A DNA stretch of 64,000 nucleotides from JAWKTV01 sp041398905. GTDB taxonomy: Bacteria; Planctomycetota; Planctomycetia; Planctomycetales; Planctomycetaceae. Shown in pieces: positions 28,438 through 37,909 of the stretch. The stretch is taken from positions 44,043 through 108,042 of the forward strand of contig JAWKTV010000019.1 of the NCBI GenBank assembly GCA_041398905.1, in the 5' to 3' direction. Position 1 is the first letter of the stretch; every line of letters begins with the position of its first letter. The position numbers were made by a program, and so were the translations under genes. Below the pieces are notes generated by a model, which made no database searches, was not told the origin of the DNA, and saw only the letters and a program-made list of their open reading frames with translations.

Positions 28438-30383
28438 ATGGAGTGCAGTGCCATGCGAGGTGTTGGGACCGGGCGGTTGAGTTCAGGGCGGCTGTCGTGG
28501 TGGCTGGGAGTGGCATTGACGGGGCTGTTGTGGCCCGGGTCGGTGTCAGCTCAAGACGTGACCGTACAGCAGATTCTCGAGTACAAGCCGCGACAGGCGG
28601 ATGTCTCGATTGACACCCCCGCGGCGGCGGATGTCGCCAAGTGCACGATTGAAGTCAAGGCGGCGGGCAAGTCGTCTGGCTGGGTCGTCTTCGGGCCGGA
28701 TGGCCAGACGATCCGCCACTTCGTCGACACCGATGGCAACAACTACGTCGATCAGTGGCGGTACTACCAGCACGGTCTGGAGGTGTACCGGGACATCGAT
28801 ACCGACGGCGACAGCAAGGTCGACCAGAGCCGCTGGATGAACCTGGGCGGAACGCGGTGGGGCGTCGACACCAATCAAGACGGCAAGATCGATCGTTGGT
28901 TGCGGATTTCGGCGGAGGAAGCCTCGCGGGAAGCGGTCCACGCGATCGTCAGCCGGGACGTGCAGGCGGCTTGGCGGCTGTGCTGGTTAACGGCCAGGAC
29001 GTGCAGGCCCTGGGGCTGACCGAGGCGGTGGGCAAGGACCTGCTGCAGGGGGTTGCCAACCCGGCCGCGCAGTTGCAGAAGGTGGCGACGTCGAAGTCGT
29101 TCGCGCCGGGCACGCGGTGGACGAGGTTCGACAGCTCGCTACTAATGCCCAACGTCATTCCGGCCGAGGCTGGCAAGGCGAAGGAGGATCTGACGGTCTA
29201 CGAAAATGTGATGGCGATCGTTGAGAACCAGGGCGAAACCGCATTTGTGCAGATTGGCGAGATGGTGCGTGTGGGCGACGTTTGAAGCTCACGAGCGTTC
29301 CGCAGCCGATTGATGGCGATACGCAGGTGGTCGCGGGCGGGCTGCTGATGCAGCCGACGGTCGCAGCAGCTGGCGGAGGGGCGCTGTGCAGTTGACGCCC
29401 GAAGTGCAGAAGCTGATTGAACAGTTGCAGAAGCTGGACGAGTCAGCCCGGGAGCGGAGGCGTCACGTGACGATGCGGTGCGGTACAACGTGTCCCGCGC
29501 GCAGCTTCTGGGCGAGTTGGCGCGAGTGGCCGCGACTGACGAGGAGCGGAGTGTCTGGCAGCGGCAGCGGATCGACGGCATCGCCGCCGCCGTGCAGATG
29601 AACGCCTACCCGAACGGCCTGCAGGAGCTGCAGAAAACGGAGCAGGAACTGGCGCGATCCGCCCCGAAATCCGACCTGTTGCCCTACGTCGTGTTTCACC
29701 GCATGGCGGCGGAGTACAACGCGCAGTTGCAGGCGGCGGATGCGGAGGGCCGGCAGAAGATTCAGGAGGCGTGGGTCGCTTCGCTGGAGAAGTTCATCGC
29801 CGACTACCCAAAGTCGGAGGACGCGGCCGACGCGCTGCTGCAGCTCGGGGTCAGCCAGGAGTTCGCCGGCGAGAGCGACAAAGCCAAGCAGTGGTACGCG
29901 CGTTTGCTGCAAGGGCATCGGGAATCCGCCGCCGCGCAGCGGGCCGAAGGGGCGTTGAAACGGCTCTCGCTCGAGGGGCAGGCGATCACCTTCGCCGGAC
30001 AGGCGTTCGGAGGCGGGAACATCGACCTCCGGCAGTACCGCGGCAAGGTGGTCGCGGTTGTCTTCTGGGCGACGTGGTGCAAGCCGTGCGTCGAGGAACT
30101 GCCGCAGCTGCTTGAGTTGTACCGTCAGCAAAAGCCGAACGGCTTCGAGGTGATCGGCGTGAATCTGGATTCCGAAGGAGCGCCGATTCAGCAGTTCGTC
30201 CAGCAGTTCAAAGTCCCCTGGCCGCACGTCGCCGAGCCGGGTGGACTTGAAAGCCGCCCCGCCCGCGAGTTCGGCATCATCACCCTGCCCACGATGTTCC
30301 TGATCGACAAGCAGGGCAAAGTCGTGACGTCGAACGCCTCGATCGAAGACCTTAAGGAGCGGGTGCCGGAGTTGGTGAAGTAG
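28438..30383 (+). CDS. Secreted TlpA/ResA-like thioredoxin with DxDG repeats (frame-broken)
   Basis: A protein of about 645 residues made from several frame segments (breaks near 28970, 29283, 29385 and 29455). The signal peptide is clear (WWLGVALTGLLWPGSVSAQ). Near the N-terminus three calcium-loop-like repeats follow each other: DTDGNNYVDQW, DTDGDSKVDQ and DTNQDGKIDRW. A middle helical, TPR-like region (about 29480-29980) precedes a C-terminal thioredoxin domain with the redox motif W-C-K-P-C (FWATWCKPCVEELPQ) and the cis-Pro segment GIITLPTMFLID. At 29283 one missing G turns a Trp codon into TGA. It should act as a periplasmic thiol-disulfide protein, as TlpA/ResA do. ATG at 28438 was chosen; ATG at 28453 is equally possible. 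It precedes the DUF3299-like cluster. Confidence 0.85.
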
Positions 30384-30757
30384 TTCGGCTCCTGAGAATC
30401 GCTGGTGACTCGCACTCCCCCCGCTGTCGCCGCAGTGGACTAATGCCACCCTGTTCTTCGCCGCAGGCCGGCCAGTGAGTCGGAGTTCGGTGCTTGCATG
30501 GCCCGCGTAGGTCCGTGCGCGCGGGAACCGGGTTCTTCATTGTTCTTTGACAATTGCTGCCCGGGAGACGCAGGCTGACGTTCCGGGCATGCCGCCTTTT
30601 GCCCTGCCCGCTCGTTCCGCGAGGCCGATCCGCATTTTCACCACTTGACCGGGATTGACAGGTGATTCCCCGCCAACTGGCTGGTATAATTCGCCGGTCT
30701 CGACCGCCAGTTCCTTCATTCCCAGGTGGTCGTTATTTTGCACTGGCGAGGTGACTG
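30384..30757 (+). promoter_or_regulatory. Upstream region with extended -10 promoter
   Basis: A 374-base spacer. TATAAT at 30685-30690 is preceded by TGG (30682-30684), a good extended -10 element, 67 bases before the ATG at 30758. TTGACA at 30655-30660 is too far away (24 bases) to be its -35 box. A GAGGTG ribosome site precedes the ATG. The first 200 bases of the spacer contain nothing I can name. Confidence 0.6.
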
Positions 30758-31506
30758 ATGCCGGAAGTTCTTGATCAGCTGCAAGTTGGCCAATCTGTCG
30801 AGCACGCGTCGTTTCAGAACTCGCTGGGGTCCGCCGAGGCGGAGTTCGGCTACCGGCCGGTGCCGATGTCGGCCATGTTGGGTGCAGCTCTGGCGGTGTT
30901 GTCGCTTTCAGCTCTCGTGACGTGGATGGCGATCCCGGTCGCGTTTGTTGCGACGGTTGTCTCGCTCATCGCGATGGTGCGGATCGTGCGGTCGAAGGCG
31001 AGTTCGCCGGCAAATGGCTGGCGACGGGCGCGTTGGCCCTGGGGCTCGTGATGACCGTCGGCGGCACTTTGCTGACGGTGCATCGCTACCGCACGGAGGT
31101 GCCCGCAGGGTTCCAGCGGATCAGCTTCACCCGCGACATCTCCCGTAAAGGCATCGGCTTCGCCGAGCGAGATGGCGTCCCCAGTGCCGTGATTCCGCAG
31201 GATGTGATGGCGCTGGTCGGCAAGAAGATCTATGTCAAAGGCTTCATGTACCCCGGCAGCCGCGAGAACTACATCACGCAATTCGTGCTCTGCAAAGACA
31301 ACGGCCAATGCTGCTTTGGCGGCGAGCCAGCGTTGCAGGATATGATCGGCATTCAGTTGCAGGACGACAACACGACCGACTTTACGCCGACACTGGTGGG
31401 AGTGGCTGGCACCTTGGAACTGAACGAGAACTACCAGGGCGGCAAGGTCGAACCACTGTACCTGCTCAAGGCCGAGCAAGTGGCGGAAGCCCTTACTTCG
31501 CTCTAG
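30758..31506 (+). CDS. DUF3299-like membrane protein (frame-broken)
   Basis: About 248 residues once a single break near 31000 is bridged. The N-terminus has two transmembrane helices (MSAMLGAALAVLSLSALVTW and VAFVATVVSLIAMVRIV) and a third after the break (GALALGLVMTVGGTLLTV). The C-terminal domain carries the signature KGFMYPGSRENYITQFVLC followed by NGQCCFGGEPALQD. That resembles the DUF3299 family seen in Planctomycetota and in MacB-type transporter neighbourhoods. The adjacent cysteines in QCCFGG could bind a metal or form a disulfide. The promoter and ribosome site just upstream are good. The next gene encodes a second protein with the same core, so the two are paralogues in tandem. The function is unknown. 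Confidence 0.75.
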
Positions 31507-31642
31507 AGTCTGTTACGCGGTGCATTTACGGCGAGCCGAGCGCCGCGTCCTGCCAGCGAGCGACGATCTCGATAACGGTTTCGCCGCGAGACGCGGCGGC
31601 TGATTCGAGATGGGTTCGCAAACACGACAGGAATCGCCCAGC

Positions 31643-32521
31643 ATGTGGTACCCTCTTCAGCGTCTTGTGCTTGCCTTGCTGATCTGCGTCTGCTGTGGCT
31701 GCGATTCGTCGAATGATGGCTACCGCGGCTTCTCCCCGGAGACGGACGAGCGGCCAGAGTCCGCCGGGGAAGTCGTCCCTCCCAACCAGGGACGGATCGA
31801 GGCGATTTCTCAGAACGATCGCAGCACCGAGTCGCCCGATTCCACGAGCGTCACCGCTACCCGCGAGCCGGTGAATGCGACCGAGTCCGCGCCCGCCGCC
31901 GGGATCGCCGCTGACGCACCAGACGATTCCGAGACCTATGGTGCCGCCCCCTGGGATACGACGCAACCCCGTCCCGTGCCCTTGCCGCAGCGGATCGCGG
32001 ACATTGGTGCCGATGGTCAGTTCCTTAGCTCCGCGACCACCTTCTTCAATACCAGCAGCCAGCCGGTGGAGGACGCGCCACGCGAGATCACGCTGCTGGT
32101 CAAGGAACGAACCTTCGCCAAGGTCGATCCCGATGACGCGCTGCTGGTGACCTACGACGATCTCGACCTGCTCAAGGTGCTGAACATGCAGCCGGTTCCG
32201 CCGGATGCGGTCGACCATTTTCCCGACTGGCTCAAGGGGCTCGACGGGAAGATGATCCGGCTGAAGGGCTTCATGATGCCCACGTTGCGGTCGAGCGGCT
32301 TGCCGGGGTTCACGCTGGCACGCGATAATCAGATCTGCTGCTTCGGCCGCTACCCGATGGTGTACGACATCATCCCGGTGGTGCTGAAGGATGGCGTGAC
32401 GACCAACTACATCCAGAATCGCCCTTTTGACGTCGTGGGACGCTTCGCCATTCGCCCGGATCTGTTTCGAGGCGAATGGCAGAACATCTACGAGATCGAA
32501 GACGCGATCATCATTGAGTAG
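31643..32521 (+). CDS. DUF3299-like lipoprotein
   Basis: An intact protein of 292 residues from the ATG at 31643; an ATG 33 bases upstream would add eleven polar residues and spoil the signal. The signal ends in a lipobox-like CVCCGC-DSS, so it should be lipidated. A low-complexity Pro/Ser/Thr/Ala linker (residues 30-130) tethers the C-terminal domain. That domain contains KGFMMPTLRSSGLPGFTLA followed by NQICCFGRYPMVYD, matching the previous gene's core KGFMYP...CCFGG. The pair thus consists of one membrane-anchored and one lipidated version of the same domain. Co-transcription with the previous gene is likely (136-base gap, same strand). No function is known; a redox or metal role is an inference from the paired cysteines and the thioredoxin-like gene upstream. 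Confidence 0.78.
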   Translation: MWYPLQRLVLALLICVCCGCDSSNDGYRGFSPETDERPESAGEVVPPNQGRIEAISQNDRSTESPDSTSVTATREPVNATESAPAAGIAADAPDDSETYGAAPWDTTQPRPVPLPQRIADIGADGQFLSSATTFFNTSSQPVEDAPREITLLVKERTFAKVDPDDALLVTYDDLDLLKVLNMQPVPPDAVDHFPDWLKGLDGKMIRLKGFMMPTLRSSGLPGFTLARDNQICCFGRYPMVYDIIPVVLKDGVTTNYIQNRPFDVVGRFAIRPDLFRGEWQNIYEIEDAIIIE

Positions 32522-32624
32522 CGATCGTGATGCCGTTGTCGGGCGTCGCATGATAGTCAACAGGTAATCTGCTAAGCCCCGGCGTCGGATTGGCCGACGA
32601 GGGACGGCGAGCGAGGAGCGTTGC

Positions 32625-33813
32625 ATGTCTGGTATGTTGAGAAGCTGGGGTCTGGTGACCGCGATGGCCGTGTTGCTCGCCGCTGGCGGCGCGGCGCGGG
32701 CGTGCCCCTTCTGCGAAGCTCCCGATGTCACGCTGAGCCAGCAGTTGCATCTGGCGGACGTCGCGACGCTGGTGCAATGGGTCGATGGCAAAGCCCCCAA
32801 CCGCGATGAAGGCTTCGCCGGTTCGACCACCTACGAAATCATCAAGGTCGTGCACGATTCCTCGGGCACGCTGAAGGCGGGCGAACGCTTCGACATCGTG
32901 CGGCACCGGGCCGGGCAACCGGGTGAGATGTTTCTGATGCTCGGCTCCTACACCACCGTCATCGAGTGGGGCAGTCCGATCGAGGTGACCGAAACGAGCT
33001 TCAACTACATCGTGCAGGCCCCCACCCGAGAAGTCCCCACGGCCGAGCGATTGCGGTACTTCATCCGCTTTCTGGAGTACTCCGACAACCTGATTGCCGG
33101 CGACGCCTTCGCCGAGTTCGCCGGTGCCGACTACAAGGATGTCGCCAGCCTCGTTGACGTGATGCCCCGCGAGAAGCTGCACAAGTGGCTGGCCGGCGAC
33201 ATCTGGGGAGATCGAGGCGACGATCCCCGTCAATCGTCTGGGCCTGTACGGCATGATGCTGGGCCTGTGCGGCAACGCTGATGACGCCAAGCTCCTCGAA
33301 CAGAAGGTGCTCGCCAGCGGCGAGCGATACCGCATCGGCCTCGATGGGATCATGGCAGGCTATGTGCTGCTGACGGGTGAACAGGGAATGGACCTGATCG
33401 ACCGCGAGAAGGTCGCCGACAAGTCCGAGGAGTTCAGCGAGCATATCGCCGCCGCCCAGATGATTCGCTTCCTGTGGCAGTACGCACCCGACGCGATTCC
33501 CAAGCGGCGGCTGATCGCGTCGATGCGAAAGCTGGTCGACAATTCCAAAGTCGCCGATGTCGTCATCCCCGACCTCGCCCGTTGGGAGGACTGGGGACTG
33601 ACCGAGCATCTCGTTTCGCTGTACGGCACCGAGGGCTACGACATCCCGTTCATTCAGCGGAAGATTCTGCACTTCTGCATGGCGGCGGTCGACAGCGTTC
33701 CGGAAGGCACGACGGAACCGCCCAAGTACGCCGCCGTGGCCGGCAGGTTCCTGAAGAAAATCGAGCGAAGACCCGAACTGTACAACCTCGCCAAGAAGGG
33801 CTACTACCGCTGA
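32625..33813 (+). CDS. Secreted CPFC-motif hypothetical protein (frame-broken)
   Basis: About 395 residues once one break near 33210 is bridged. The start is well supported by a GAGGAG site 6 bases before the ATG. A signal peptide (GLVTAMAVLLAAGGAARA) is followed directly by CPFC, a two-cysteine motif placed right after the cleavage site as in many planctomycete exported proteins. The next section (about 40-130) looks like a small beta-rich domain (TTYEIIKVVHDSSGTLKAGERF). The rest is helical and rich in charged residues, without a recognisable family. It is the last gene of the run that begins at 30758. The CPFC motif could bind metal or undergo thiol exchange with the TlpA-like protein upstream; that is inference. 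Confidence 0.7.
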
Positions 33814-33831
33814 CCCGGGCTTGTCCGGGCT

Positions 33832-36246
33832 TTGGACACCACCGCCACGTTTGATCGAGTCCCGACGGTGCCGGATACCCCTTCCGCTTCGCGATCGACC
33901 GCAGCCACCTTCCTTGCGGCCGTGGTCGCGAATGTGTGGCTGCTGCTGTTCTCCGCGCACTTCTATCAGCAGAGGATGCCCAACACCGGCGTCGCCCGGA
34001 TGGACCTGCTGGCGAACCTCCCCGACCTCGCCCTCGCCAACTTCCACTGGACGGCCGACTCGCACTGGGGCAACCTTGCCCAGCGATTCGACCTCGTCGT
34101 CTGCGCAACGCTGATTCTTTCCGGGGCGTGGGGACTGGGGCGGGTGCTGTTGCGAATGCTCGGCGGACGATTCGCCGCCTGCTCGGCCGAGGGACTCGCG
34201 CTCGCAATGGGCCTCGGGCTTTCGGCGTGGTCGCTGATCACCCTGCTGCTTGGAGTCGCCGGACTGCTCTCGCAACCGTTGTTCGTCTGCCTGCTAATGA
34301 CGCTCATCATCGCCGGCGTCTGGGTCGGCGGAGAAGCTCCGCCAACGGCCGTCGCGGGCGCGGACGACACTCGACCAACCCGCAGGTTCGGTGCGGCGGC
34401 GACGGTCATCGTCGCGCCGTTCGTGCTCGCCATGCTGCTCGGCGCGATGCTCCCCTCGACGGACTTTGACGTGAAGGAGTACCACCTCGCGGGACCAAAG
34501 GAGTACTACCTGCTGGGCCGCGTGCAGTTCCTGCCGCACAATGTCTACACGAGCTTTCCATTCCTCACCGAGATGCTGTCGCTCTCCGGCATGGTGACGC
34601 GCGGCGATTGGTACCGCGGTGCGCTCGTCGGCAAAGTGGTGCTGATGTCGTTCGCCGTCTGGACCGCGTGCGGCGTGTTCGCACTGACCTGCTCGCTCCT
34701 GGCGACTCGAACCTCACCCGCCGCCGCGCCGCGACCATTCGGCAGCATCAGTATTCGCCACGCCGGCTGGCTCGCCGTGGTCGCGTGGCTCACCACTCCG
34801 TGGACCTATCGCATTTCGATCATCGCCTACACCGAAGGGGCACTCGCGTGCTACGTCACCTTGACGACGCTCGCGTTGGTCCTGGGACGGCGTGACAGTC
34901 TGGACGGCGACGAACCACCGGGTGACGCGGCCACCGCTTCGCCGCCGCAGCCGCGCCCCGCGGTCACTCAAACCCGCTGGCCGTTGCTCGTCGGCATGCT
35001 CGCAGGCTCGGCCGCCTCCGCCAAGTACCCCGCCGTGTTGACGGTCGTTCTTCCAATGGGAGTCGCGTCGTTGTGGCTGCAGGCAGGACGCGTTGGTTCG
35101 GCGACTGTTCCCCGCATGCTGGCCGCGGCCCTTGCTTTCACGCTGGGTGTCGTCATTACCTTCGGCCCGTGGCTCGTCAAGAACACCATCGAGACCGGCA
35201 ACCCGGTCTACCCGCTGCTGTGGTCGAAGCTCGGCGGCGCAAGCTTCGACGCCGCAACCAACAGTCGCTGGGAACGCGCTCATGCCGCACCAGCATGGCT
35301 GCTCGAACAACCCGGCCGGATTCTCCCCGATGCCGCCTCGAGACTGTGGGATGTCGCCGTCGGCAGCGACTGGCAAAGCGCGATGCTCTTCGGCCTTGCC
35401 CCGCTGTCGTTGCTCACGTTCGCCGCGTTCCGCGCGACTCGATTCGTCTGGCTGTATCTCGGATGGCTCTTTCTGACCTGGTGCTGGGCCACGCACCGGA
35501 TCGACCGGTTCTGGGTGCCGATGATCCCGCTGCTCGCAACCGTGGGCGGCACCGGCGCCGGAGTGTTGTGGGAGCGGCTCAAGCATTGGGGTCAGCAGTC
35601 AGGCACGCTGGGACCACCCGCGATGCGGTTCCTCGGATCGCTCCCCGTGCTGCTGACGATCGTCTTCAACCTGGTCTTCATCACCACGGGACTGTGCGGC
35701 TTCAGCAGCTATCTGCTGGATGGCGACAAGGCCCGCGCGGCGGCGACCGGCGGCAGCGTGAGGACCATCCAGGCGGCGCGGCTCGGGCGAGCTGCCAGGG
35801 TGCTCTTCGCTGGCGAAGCCGCGACCTTCGATGCCGATTTTGATTACCTCTACAACACCACGTTCGACGACTCGATCTTCGAACAACTCTGCGTGATCAA
35901 CGCCCCCGCCACCAACAGCCCGCCCCGGCTCAAACCGGCCGCCGACATCCAGTCCGCCTTCGCGAGCGAACGCATCACCCATGTGTGCGTCAACTGGAAA
36001 GAGGTCCTGCGGTATCGCCTGCCGGGCAGCTATGGCTACGCCAACTTCGTGCATCCCTCACGATTCGAGGAACTGATCGAGGCCGGAGTGCTCGAACGAA
36101 CTCCGTACCTCACCCCCGTCGAGTGGAAGGACGTCGACGAAGCGAATCAATCGCTCGTCCGCGAGTGGGCACCCGAACTGCGGACCCGTCGCAACGGCGT
36201 CGACCTGCTGAGGGCGATTGAACTCTACCGCGTCGTCCCGCCATGA
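33832..36246 (+). CDS. GT39/ArnT-like polytopic glycosyltransferase
   Basis: An intact 804-residue membrane protein with many hydrophobic segments. The first periplasmic loop holds acidic residues (the DFDVKEYHLAGPKEYYLLG region near 34460-34520), where PMT and ArnT enzymes bind metal and the polyprenyl-phosphate donor. Later helices and loops (GPWLVKNTIETGNPVYPLLW) fit the GT-C glycosyltransferase fold. A C-terminal soluble domain (about 660-804) ends the protein. The start is a TTG at 33832, 18 bases after the previous stop and with no good ribosome site, so it may be translated by coupling. Sugar and acceptor are unknown. It is one of the longest unbroken frames in the window, which argues against general gene decay. 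Confidence 0.8.
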   Translation: MDTTATFDRVPTVPDTPSASRSTAATFLAAVVANVWLLLFSAHFYQQRMPNTGVARMDLLANLPDLALANFHWTADSHWGNLAQRFDLVVCATLILSGAWGLGRVLLRMLGGRFAACSAEGLALAMGLGLSAWSLITLLLGVAGLLSQPLFVCLLMTLIIAGVWVGGEAPPTAVAGADDTRPTRRFGAAATVIVAPFVLAMLLGAMLPSTDFDVKEYHLAGPKEYYLLGRVQFLPHNVYTSFPFLTEMLSLSGMVTRGDWYRGALVGKVVLMSFAVWTACGVFALTCSLLATRTSPAAAPRPFGSISIRHAGWLAVVAWLTTPWTYRISIIAYTEGALACYVTLTTLALVLGRRDSLDGDEPPGDAATASPPQPRPAVTQTRWPLLVGMLAGSAASAKYPAVLTVVLPMGVASLWLQAGRVGSATVPRMLAAALAFTLGVVITFGPWLVKNTIETGNPVYPLLWSKLGGASFDAATNSRWERAHAAPAWLLEQPGRILPDAASRLWDVAVGSDWQSAMLFGLAPLSLLTFAAFRATRFVWLYLGWLFLTWCWATHRIDRFWVPMIPLLATVGGTGAGVLWERLKHWGQQSGTLGPPAMRFLGSLPVLLTIVFNLVFITTGLCGFSSYLLDGDKARAAATGGSVRTIQAARLGRAARVLFAGEAATFDADFDYLYNTTFDDSIFEQLCVINAPATNSPPRLKPAADIQSAFASERITHVCVNWKEVLRYRLPGSYGYANFVHPSRFEELIEAGVLERTPYLTPVEWKDVDEANQSLVREWAPELRTRRNGVDLLRAIELYRVVPP

Positions 36247-36308
36247 CGGCCAAGCGAGCGCCGGCGTTCCGCCCGACATCGCGGCGGCCGGGCAGGGGCG
36301 GCGTGAGA

Positions 36309-36394
36309 GAGCGGAAGCTCTCGACGTTGCGGGCGTTCCTGATGGGGGCTTCCCGCGGTGCGCCACCGCTACACCACCCTTGTTGAAAAGCCGG
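36309..36394. repeat. 86-bp dispersed repeat, copy 1
   Basis: Aligns without gaps to 37379-37464; 63 of 86 positions are identical by my count. It starts with GAGCGGAAGC and contains CACACCACC-like sequence near its right end. It lies in the 314-base spacer between the GT39-like gene and the NYN gene. The rest of that spacer holds a possible -10 (TACAAT, about 36445) for the NYN gene. Confidence 0.8.
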
Positions 36395-36560
36395 TTCTCC
36401 CCCGCACAGGTCGAAACGCCCTGCGGTCGTCCGCTCCTGCCGCTACAATGGGGCTGTGAGATGACCTTTCGATCGCAGGTCAGCGGTCCGACTCCGTCGG
36501 ACTCGCCCTGTCACCAAATTCGCCCGTCCTCAAGTTCACTGTACATTCCCTCCCCTTCCC

Positions 36561-37352
36561 ATGAACCCCGGCCGTTACGAGCTTGTCATCGACGGCTACA
36601 ACCTGATGCATGCGACCGGGCATGTCGGGAAGTCGCGCGGGCTTCGTCTGTTTGAACGGGAACGCGAGCAGTTCCTGAGCTGGCTGGACCGCCACATCCC
36701 CGCGCGGCTGCGGCCCCTGACACTCGTCATCTTCGACGCCGGCGAGACCGACAATGTCGCCGCGCAGCGCGCCAGCTACCGCGACCTTCGCGTCATCTTC
36801 TCCCCCGCCGACATGGAGGCGGACGATCTCATCGAGGAGTTGATCGAGATTCACTCGGCACCCAAGCGGCTGCGGGTGGTCTCCAGCGACCACCGGCTTC
36901 ACAAGGCGGCCCGCCGCCGGAAGGCGAACTGCGTCGATAGCGAGCAGTTCTTGTCGATGCTCGCCGAACTCGCGCGGGCCGAATACCAGCGACGCCAGCA
37001 GGATGAAGCGGAGTTCAAGCCCACGGGAGAGTTTCCTGAACAAACGGCGGAGTGGTTGGAGATCTTCGCCGATGTGCAGCGCCTCGCGGACAAAGAAGTC
37101 TTACCCAGACGCGAGCGGGATCGCCGCCGCGCGGCGGAAGATCGTCGCTCCGCCCCCAAGCGTGATGAGTCAGCGGCAGCGGAGCCGGATCAGCCGCCTG
37201 CCGGTCCCGCCAGGCGGCGTCGCCGTTCGGCCAAGTCCGTCCAGCAGCCAGCCGAACCAGCCGAGCTGTCCACCAAGGACCACCAGCCGCTCATGTCACC
37301 AATCGACGAGCTCTCCTTCTGGGAAGCGCGTTTGCGAGACTTGCTGCAATAG
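36561..37352 (+). CDS. NYN-domain (YacP/Rae1-like) RNase
   Basis: A 263-residue protein. The first 165 residues form a PIN-like NYN domain of the YacP type: VIDGYNLMH with Asp11 and Asn14, VIFDAGETD, and the acidic MEADDLIEELIE segment, then VVSSDHRLHKAARRR. YacP homologues include Rae1, a ribosome-associated endoribonuclease of Bacillus. The Asp residues would bind the catalytic metal. The C-terminal 100 residues are highly charged and Pro-rich with basic patches (RRERDRRRAAEDRR, ARRRRRSAK) that could bind RNA or ribosomes. The frame is intact. The gene stands alone and is flanked by two copies of an 86-bp repeat, one on each side. Confidence 0.87.
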   Translation: MNPGRYELVIDGYNLMHATGHVGKSRGLRLFEREREQFLSWLDRHIPARLRPLTLVIFDAGETDNVAAQRASYRDLRVIFSPADMEADDLIEELIEIHSAPKRLRVVSSDHRLHKAARRRKANCVDSEQFLSMLAELARAEYQRRQQDEAEFKPTGEFPEQTAEWLEIFADVQRLADKEVLPRRERDRRRAAEDRRSAPKRDESAAAEPDQPPAGPARRRRRSAKSVQQPAEPAELSTKDHQPLMSPIDELSFWEARLRDLLQ

Positions 37353-37378
37353 CGTCGAGTGGCGGCGCCCGCCCGCGC

Positions 37379-37464
37379 GAGCGGAAGCCCCCGACGTCGC
37401 ACCCGTTTCTCCCGGCGGCTTCCTGCTGAGCGCCCTCGCCACACCACCCATTGTGAATGACCGG
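37379..37464. repeat. 86-bp dispersed repeat, copy 2
   Basis: The second copy of the repeat at 36309-36394, same orientation and same length, starting 27 bases after the NYN stop codon. Confidence 0.8.
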
Positions 37465-37909
37465 ACCTCACTGCCGGCCATCCCGACTCACTTCGCCCGA
37501 CAGCCCGCCACCCAACTCCTCCGAGTCACCTGAACGGGCTGTGAAACGGTTAGCGCACGGGGAGGCTGCTTGACGAGGTCAAGGAGTGGACGTCCAATCA
37601 ATTTCCTCTTGCGCCTTGCCTCCCTCCACGACCAAAAGTAAACTGGAATGTGGTGCTTGCACCCGCGCGGCGATGCCGCGTGCCTGCCTGCTGGACGGTC
37701 TGTCCGGCTACCCCATTTCCCCATGGAGATGGAGGACCGGCCCTCGGTGAGATGTTCTGGACCGTTGTCGGTCGCAGGACACACAGCAGAGACTCCCGGA
37801 TTTCCGTGATGAATCGGATCACCCGCGCCGGGCGCGGGTGCCGCGCTCTGCTGAGTGCTGTCCATGCGTACTGGCCCCGGCCCACACTCGAGTGTGAGGT
37901 CACTTGGCT
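37465..37909 (+). promoter_or_regulatory. Leader of the giant PSCyt gene with palindromes
   Basis: About 445 bases with no gene. It contains a palindrome CTTGAC-gag-GTCAAG at 37569-37583, which could be an operator. A perfect 10-bp inverted repeat lies at 37820-37829 with 37831-37840, very GC-rich. A GAGGT ribosome site at 37896-37900 stands 9 bases before the ATG at 37910. Confidence 0.45.

Noticed and set aside
30655..30690. TTGACA and TATAAT as a classical sigma-70 promoter pair
   Set aside because: The spacing is 24 bases, too long for one promoter. The TATAAT is better explained as an extended -10 element with TGG before it.
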